Positions 59,894 to 64,000 of a DNA stretch of 64,000 nucleotides are shown one piece after another. Made by a program: the position numbers and the translations under genes. The notes beneath the pieces were generated by a model. That model made no database searches, was not told the DNA's origin, and saw only the letters and a list, made by a program, of their open reading frames with translations. Source of the DNA: Streptomyces coacervatus. GTDB lineage: Bacteria > Actinomycetota > Actinomycetes > Streptomycetales > Streptomycetaceae. Each line of letters opens with the position of its first letter. The stretch's first letter is position 1. The stretch is from the NCBI RefSeq assembly GCF_029223485.1, contig NZ_JARHTP010000016.1, positions 1-64,000 on the forward strand, given 5' to 3'.

Positions 59894-61444
59894 TCACCGC
59901 TGCTGTTCGGTGAACCCGTCCCTGACGTTGTCGAAGACCGGGCGGTAGGTGCTCCACTTGGTCTCCGGGGCCGAGAGGTAGATGTCGTACTCCCGGCCGC
60001 CCGCGGTGCCGTAGCCGAGGTCGATGGCGCGGAAGACTCGGGCCCGGCCCTGGAAGGTGAACTCCCACACCGCCGCCGGCTGCCCTCTGAAGGTGGTCTC
60101 CTGCATGCGCAGTCTGCGGTAGACGGAGTAGTTGGCCTTGGTGTTCGCCTCGATGTCCTTGAAGTGCCCGACGGGGTTCGACCCTGCCGGGTCGACCATG
60201 CCGATGGTGATGCCGGCCAGGCCGGTCGAGTCGGTGTAGGTGACCTCGTCGTCGCTCGATTTCTTCTGCTCCCAGCCGTCGGGCACAGGGAAGGAGACTC
60301 CGAGCTGTTCGGCTCGGACCTCGTGGTAGCCGTCGGGGACGGGCGAGGGCGTGACGGTCGGGGTCGACGTGGGGCTGTCGGCTCCGTCGTGGCCGCCTCG
60401 GTGCGAGGACACGTAGAGCGTGGCGGCGGTGGCGGCTGCGGCCAGGACGGCGAGGACCGGCAAGAGGACACGGCGCCTGCGGCCGCGACGGCGGCGGCGT
60501 GCGCTTCTGCCCGTCGGCGCCGGTGGGGTCGGCCGGGTCGCGGAAGTGTGGTGCGTGGTCGGGTCGTCGTGCTGCGGGCCGGCCGGCACCGGGGCGGCGA
60601 CGGCGGAGGTCTGCACCGTCGGCGGGCCGGTGGACCAGGTGGCCCGCAGCGCCCGTTCCGTCTGCTCCGCCGTGGGCCGGTCCTCGGGGTCCTTCGACAG
60701 CAGGGCGTCGATGAGCGGTTCCAGCGAACCGGCCTTCAGCATCGGCTCCAGTGGGTCGACGGCGATGGCGTACGCGGTCTCCATGGCGGTGTCGCGGCGG
60801 TACGGCGGACGCCCCTCCACCGCCTGGTACAGGGTCGCGCCCAGCGACCACAGGTCCGAGGCCGGGCCGGGCTTGTGGCCGCGGATCCGCTCGGGGGCCA
60901 TGAAGTCGATGGAGCCGATCATCTCCCCGGTCTGGGTGAGTGTCGAGGTCCCGGCGGTCTGCGCGATACCGAAGTCGGTCAGGACGACCCGGCCGCCGGG
61001 GCCGAGCAGGACGTTGCCGGGCTTGATGTCACGGTGCAGGACGCCTGCCGCGTGCGCGGCCCGTACCGCGGAGATCACCCCGAGGCCGATGCGTGCCGCC
61101 TCCTCGGGCGGCAGTGTCCGGCCGCCGTCGAGGACGTCGGCGAGGGTGCCGGCGGGGACGTACTCCATGACGATGCACGGCTGCCCGTCGTCGTCGACGA
61201 CGTCATGGACGACGACCACATTGGGGTGCACCACCCGGGCGGCACTGCGCGCCTCGCGGCGGACCCGCTCGTACAGCGTGGTGACCTCCGCGTCGGCCAG
61301 GTGCGGCTGGGTGTGGAGCCGCTTGAGGGCGACCTGGCGGGCGAGTTCCTCGTCCTCGGCCCGCCACACCGTGCCCATACCGCCGCGGCCGATGCGCTCG
61401 AGAAGCCGGTAGCGCCCGCCGACGAGCCGCCCTTCGTCCGACAC
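59894..61444 (-). CDS. Receptor-like Ser/Thr protein kinase
   Basis: A 516-residue membrane kinase of the PASTA-less PknB type. The kinase domain shows IGRGGMGTVWRAEDEELARQV, the catalytic loop HRDIKPGNVLL and DFGIAQTAGT in residues 12-270. A proline-rich stretch, a transmembrane helix near residues 328-346, and an extracellular C-terminal domain follow (DGYHEVRAEQLGVSFPV and later WEFTFQGRARVFR). It probably senses an outside signal. It is adjacent to the large WD40 protein, which may be a partner. Confidence 0.9.
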   Translation of the reverse strand: MSDEGRLVGGRYRLLERIGRGGMGTVWRAEDEELARQVALKRLHTQPHLADAEVTTLYERVRREARSAARVVHPNVVVVHDVVDDDGQPCIVMEYVPAGTLADVLDGGRTLPPEEAARIGLGVISAVRAAHAAGVLHRDIKPGNVLLGPGGRVVLTDFGIAQTAGTSTLTQTGEMIGSIDFMAPERIRGHKPGPASDLWSLGATLYQAVEGRPPYRRDTAMETAYAIAVDPLEPMLKAGSLEPLIDALLSKDPEDRPTAEQTERALRATWSTGPPTVQTSAVAAPVPAGPQHDDPTTHHTSATRPTPPAPTGRSARRRRRGRRRRVLLPVLAVLAAAATAATLYVSSHRGGHDGADSPTSTPTVTPSPVPDGYHEVRAEQLGVSFPVPDGWEQKKSSDDEVTYTDSTGLAGITIGMVDPAGSNPVGHFKDIEANTKANYSVYRRLRMQETTFRGQPAAVWEFTFQGRARVFRAIDLGYGTAGGREYDIYLSAPETKWSTYRPVFDNVRDGFTEQQR

Positions 61445-61581
61445 AGCTTCGCCCTCCGCCTGCTCTGCCCCCTTTGCGTCACTTAGCCATGCACACTAAC
61501 CGACATATCCGCAGAACAGGCGCCCAGTCCGTGTCGATCGCGTCATACGGGTCCGCACCCGCGGGCGGTCCGGGACCTGCC

Positions 61582-64000
61582 CTAGCCGCATACCTTTCGA
61601 TACGCCGTGTCCGGTACGTACGTCCGCCACTGCTCCCCCGTCAGGTCGCCTCCCGCGCGGGTGCACACGCGTCGGACCGCCTGAGCCGGGTCGACGGTGT
61701 ACCGCTGCAGCGGTACGTGGGCGCCGCTCGCGAACAGCGTGCGGCTGTCGGCGGCGAAGGCCAGGGAGTCGATCGCCTCGCCGGGGGTCTGCAAAGGGCC
61801 GCCGATCGGCTGAAGGGTTCGGGTGTCCCACAGCTGGAGCGTTCCGGCGTCCGAGGCCGCCGCGAGGGTGCGGCCGTCGGCACTGAGCGCGAGGGCGCTG
61901 ATCGTCTCCGGGCTGTCGGGCGAGGAGTCCGGGAAGACGTCGGGCAGGGTGCCCGCGCGGCGGTGCAGGTCGCCGTCCCAGAGAACGACGCGGCCGGTGC
62001 GGTCGCCCGCGGCCAGCTGGGAGCCGTCGGCGGTGAAGGCGAGAGCCTTGGTGCCGTCCCGCAGCAGCCCCAGGGCCTTGGGCCGCCCGGAGGGGAGGCG
62101 GACGGCACGGTCCTCGCCGGCGAGGAGTCTGCCGTCGGGGCGGACCGTGAGGAGGGTGCTCGCCAGGCCCGCCACCGTGCCCGACCGGCGGTGGCCGGTG
62201 ACGTCCCACACCTCGTCCAGCAGGCTGCCGTCGCCGGTCGGACGGGCCGCGTACAGGGTGCGGCCGGCGGGGCCGAGGGCCAGGGACTGCACGCTTTCCG
62301 AGGGGTGTGCCGCCGCCAGGTCCAGCGTGGTCAGGACGCGGGCGCGGGTCAGGTCCCAGACCGTGATCCGCTGGGCGGCGGGGTCGTGGTCGGGGGCCGT
62401 GAGGCCGTACGCGAAGGTCTTGCCGTCGGGGCTGAACGCCATCAGGGGTGCGGTCTGCCGTTGGGCGTCGGAGTCGGATGAGGCCGACAGCGGCACGGAC
62501 GGCAGTGTCCGTGTGCCGTGCCCGTCGCCGCCGGTGTCGCGGAGCACGAAGCGGTAGCGGGCGCCGATCCGTTCGGCGGTGGCCGCCGTGCGGCCGTCCG
62601 GGGCGAGCAGGGTGGCGTCGGCGGCCCGGGCGCGCCACTCCGCCGTGGTGGCGGTCGTCGTGTCGAAGGAGTGGACCGTGCGGCCTTCCAGGTAGCGGAG
62701 GGCGGGGTGGCCGGGGTCCCAGGCCAGGGTGCCGTAGACCTGCTGTTCGTCGAGGGAGTGGCGGAAGACGGGGGTGTCGGGGGCCGCGAGCCGCCACACC
62801 TTGATCTCCGTGCCGTCGGCGGTCGCCAGGAACGCCCCGTCCGGGCTGAATGCGGCGGACGTCACCTCCGGGTCCTGGAGCGCGGCCACCTGGCGTCCCG
62901 TGCCGGTGTCCCAGACATGCACGCCGGTCGCGTCGGCAGCGGCGAATCGGCGGCCCGGCCCGAACACCAGTTGCACCGAGCCGGTGCACAGGCCGTCGGC
63001 CTGCTGCCAGGCGCCGGGAAGTGTGCGGTGGCCACGGACGTCCGACACCTGCGGCGCCCTCCCGGCCGGACAGACGGCCAGCAGGCGGTCGTCGGAGCTC
63101 GGGGCGACGCGGGTCTCATCGGGCGCCCGCGTCTCGGACAGCAGCCGCCCGCCGGGGACGGAGCGCAGTTGGACCCGCTCGCGGGTCGGGTCGCTCACCA
63201 GGTAGCTGCGGCCGCTGCCGCCGAAGGCGATCGAGGTGGTCTTCCGGGGCAGGGGGCGGGGGTCTCCGGTCCAGCGGCCCCGCGCCGTGTCCCACAGCCG
63301 CAGCCCGTCGCCCGTGCTGAGCGCGAGGATGCGGGCGTCGGGGCCGGCGGCGAACACCTGTGCGCCGTCCGGCAGTGTTCCCGTGGCGGTGCGGCGATGC
63401 GTGGTCACGTCCCAGGTGCGCCAGGTCCGGCCGTCGATGCTCAGCAGAGTGCGGCCCGAGTCGGCGAGGAAGTCGTTGGTCATGTTGCCCGGCTCGGGGT
63501 CGGTGAAGGCGTCCATTTCGGGCTGGGCGAGGCCGCCCAGCAGGGCACGGCGGGACTCGGGCAGCGGGGAGGTCCGCCAGGCGGCGGCGCCCAGGAGCAT
63601 CGCCGCGCGCGGGTCGGTCGTACGGAGTGAGTCGGCGACGACGGCGAGGCGGCGGGCGGCGGCGTCGGTGCGCTGCTGTTCGTTCGTCTGGTGCTGGGTC
63701 CACGCCACCAGTCCGGCCGTGAGCGCGACGGCGAGGACGGCGGACAGTGTCGCCAGCAGCAGCCGGGTACGGCGGGCGGCCTGTGCGGCCGTTCGGCGTT
63801 CCGCCTCGCGCGCGTGCAGGGCTGCCGCGAGGAACTCCCGCTCGGGGGCGGTGAGTTCGGGATCCGTGAACTGCTCCCGGGCGAGGTCGAGCCGGGTGCC
63901 GCGGTAGAGGGTGCCGGGGTCGCGGTCGTGCTCCAGCCAGGCGCGGGCCGCCTCGGCCAGCCGCCGGTGGTGGCGCAGCCGCTCCCGGTCCTCCTCCAGC
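61582..64000 (-). CDS. WD40 repeat protein, possible STAND NTPase (partial)
   Basis: The C-terminal 805 or more residues of a large protein that continues to the right of the window. The visible part starts with a helical region containing AREQFTDPELTAPEREFL, then a transmembrane segment near RTRLLLATLSAVLAVALTAG, and then at least ten WD40-like repeats (LLSIDGRTWRTW, TAAFSPDGAFLATA and many others) reaching the C-terminus. The preceding text is typical of Streptomyces nSTAND-type NTPases with WD40 tails. No NTPase motif is within the window, so the N-terminal identity is inferred. Confidence 0.8.
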   Translation of the reverse strand, partial: LEEDRERLRHHRRLAEAARAWLEHDRDPGTLYRGTRLDLAREQFTDPELTAPEREFLAAALHAREAERRTAAQAARRTRLLLATLSAVLAVALTAGLVAWTQHQTNEQQRTDAAARRLAVVADSLRTTDPRAAMLLGAAAWRTSPLPESRRALLGGLAQPEMDAFTDPEPGNMTNDFLADSGRTLLSIDGRTWRTWDVTTHRRTATGTLPDGAQVFAAGPDARILALSTGDGLRLWDTARGRWTGDPRPLPRKTTSIAFGGSGRSYLVSDPTRERVQLRSVPGGRLLSETRAPDETRVAPSSDDRLLAVCPAGRAPQVSDVRGHRTLPGAWQQADGLCTGSVQLVFGPGRRFAAADATGVHVWDTGTGRQVAALQDPEVTSAAFSPDGAFLATADGTEIKVWRLAAPDTPVFRHSLDEQQVYGTLAWDPGHPALRYLEGRTVHSFDTTTATTAEWRARAADATLLAPDGRTAATAERIGARYRFVLRDTGGDGHGTRTLPSVPLSASSDSDAQRQTAPLMAFSPDGKTFAYGLTAPDHDPAAQRITVWDLTRARVLTTLDLAAAHPSESVQSLALGPAGRTLYAARPTGDGSLLDEVWDVTGHRRSGTVAGLASTLLTVRPDGRLLAGEDRAVRLPSGRPKALGLLRDGTKALAFTADGSQLAAGDRTGRVVLWDGDLHRRAGTLPDVFPDSSPDSPETISALALSADGRTLAAASDAGTLQLWDTRTLQPIGGPLQTPGEAIDSLAFAADSRTLFASGAHVPLQRYTVDPAQAVRRVCTRAGGDLTGEQWRTYVPDTAYRKVCG

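Noticed and set aside
1..64000. CRISPR arrays
   Set aside because: No series of regularly spaced identical repeats was visible; the only repeats are the three 80-base copies, a short tandem duplication and operator palindromes.

Overview
The window is high-GC actinobacterial DNA, very probably from a Streptomyces. Starts are often GTG or TTG, genes are densely packed with GTGA/ATGA overlaps, and several families are typical of the genus: a BTAD/LysM regulator beside a Tad pilus locus, replication-relaxation proteins, HelR with its rifamycin-associated element, and large WD40/STAND proteins. The left 30 kb is accessory and mosaic. The right 30 kb is mostly ordinary chromosomal transport, redox and signalling genes.

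Region by region: (a) 1-7.5 kb: a GNAT acetyltransferase, then a conjugation segment of an integrative element or plasmid (TraG/VirD4-like coupling ATPase, replication-relaxation protein, transglycosylase-NlpC/P60 wall hydrolase), then small reverse-strand genes including a DUF4262 protein. (b) 7.5-10 kb: an apparent tRNA-Ile with anticodon UAU, followed by three phage- or element-type unknown genes separated by strong hairpin terminators. (c) 10.2-14.4 kb: a PCMT-like methyltransferase and a radical-SAM protein translated as one coupled pair, next to a conserved unknown gene and an XRE-TPR regulator. (d) 14.5-17.4 kb: a HAD phosphatase with a group II intron inserted tail-to-tail against it. 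(e) 17.4-21.5 kb: a divergent LysR/D-amino-acid-oxidase pair with a palindromic operator, a seven-bladed WD40 protein, and a possible split membrane-associated protein. (f) 21.6-24.8 kb: an insertion hot spot with an IS110 transposase, three copies of an 80-bp repeat, a decayed cargo gene, and a 3'-half tRNA fragment that looks like an attachment site. (g) 24.9-37 kb: a Tad/Flp pilus operon on the minus strand, interrupted between its TadE and TadG genes by about 1.5 kb carrying a decayed integrase and a DUF4262 gene. (h) 37-40.6 kb: an XRE / ImmA-like protease / membrane protein / FAD monooxygenase operon. (i) 40.8-43.6 kb: an atypical GGDEF protein, a paralogue of the unknown gene in (c), an HxlR regulator, an orphan Imm49-type immunity gene and an HxlR relic. 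(j) 43.8-48.9 kb: a LacI-controlled sugar-type ABC transporter with palindromic operators, then a GntR pseudogene. (k) 48.9-52.4 kb: HelR with its RAE, a small secreted protein and a GNAT enzyme. (l) 52.4-57.7 kb: a PobA-type hydroxylase and a persulfide-response set (rhodanese-DUF2892, CstR-like repressor, TauE, rhodanese, metallo-beta-lactamase-rhodanese) with three matching palindromes. (m) 57.7-64 kb: a TetR/tautomerase/alcohol-dehydrogenase set with tandem operators, a Ser/Thr kinase, and the C-terminal part of a WD40 protein that runs off the window.

The best candidates for something undescribed are the radical-SAM/methyltransferase cassette with its linked unknown gene (which has a second copy 29 kb away), the XRE/ImmA/membrane/FAD operon, and the attachment-site and tRNA anomalies that suggest the left half was built by repeated integration. 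All function calls come from reading motifs; no database search was possible.
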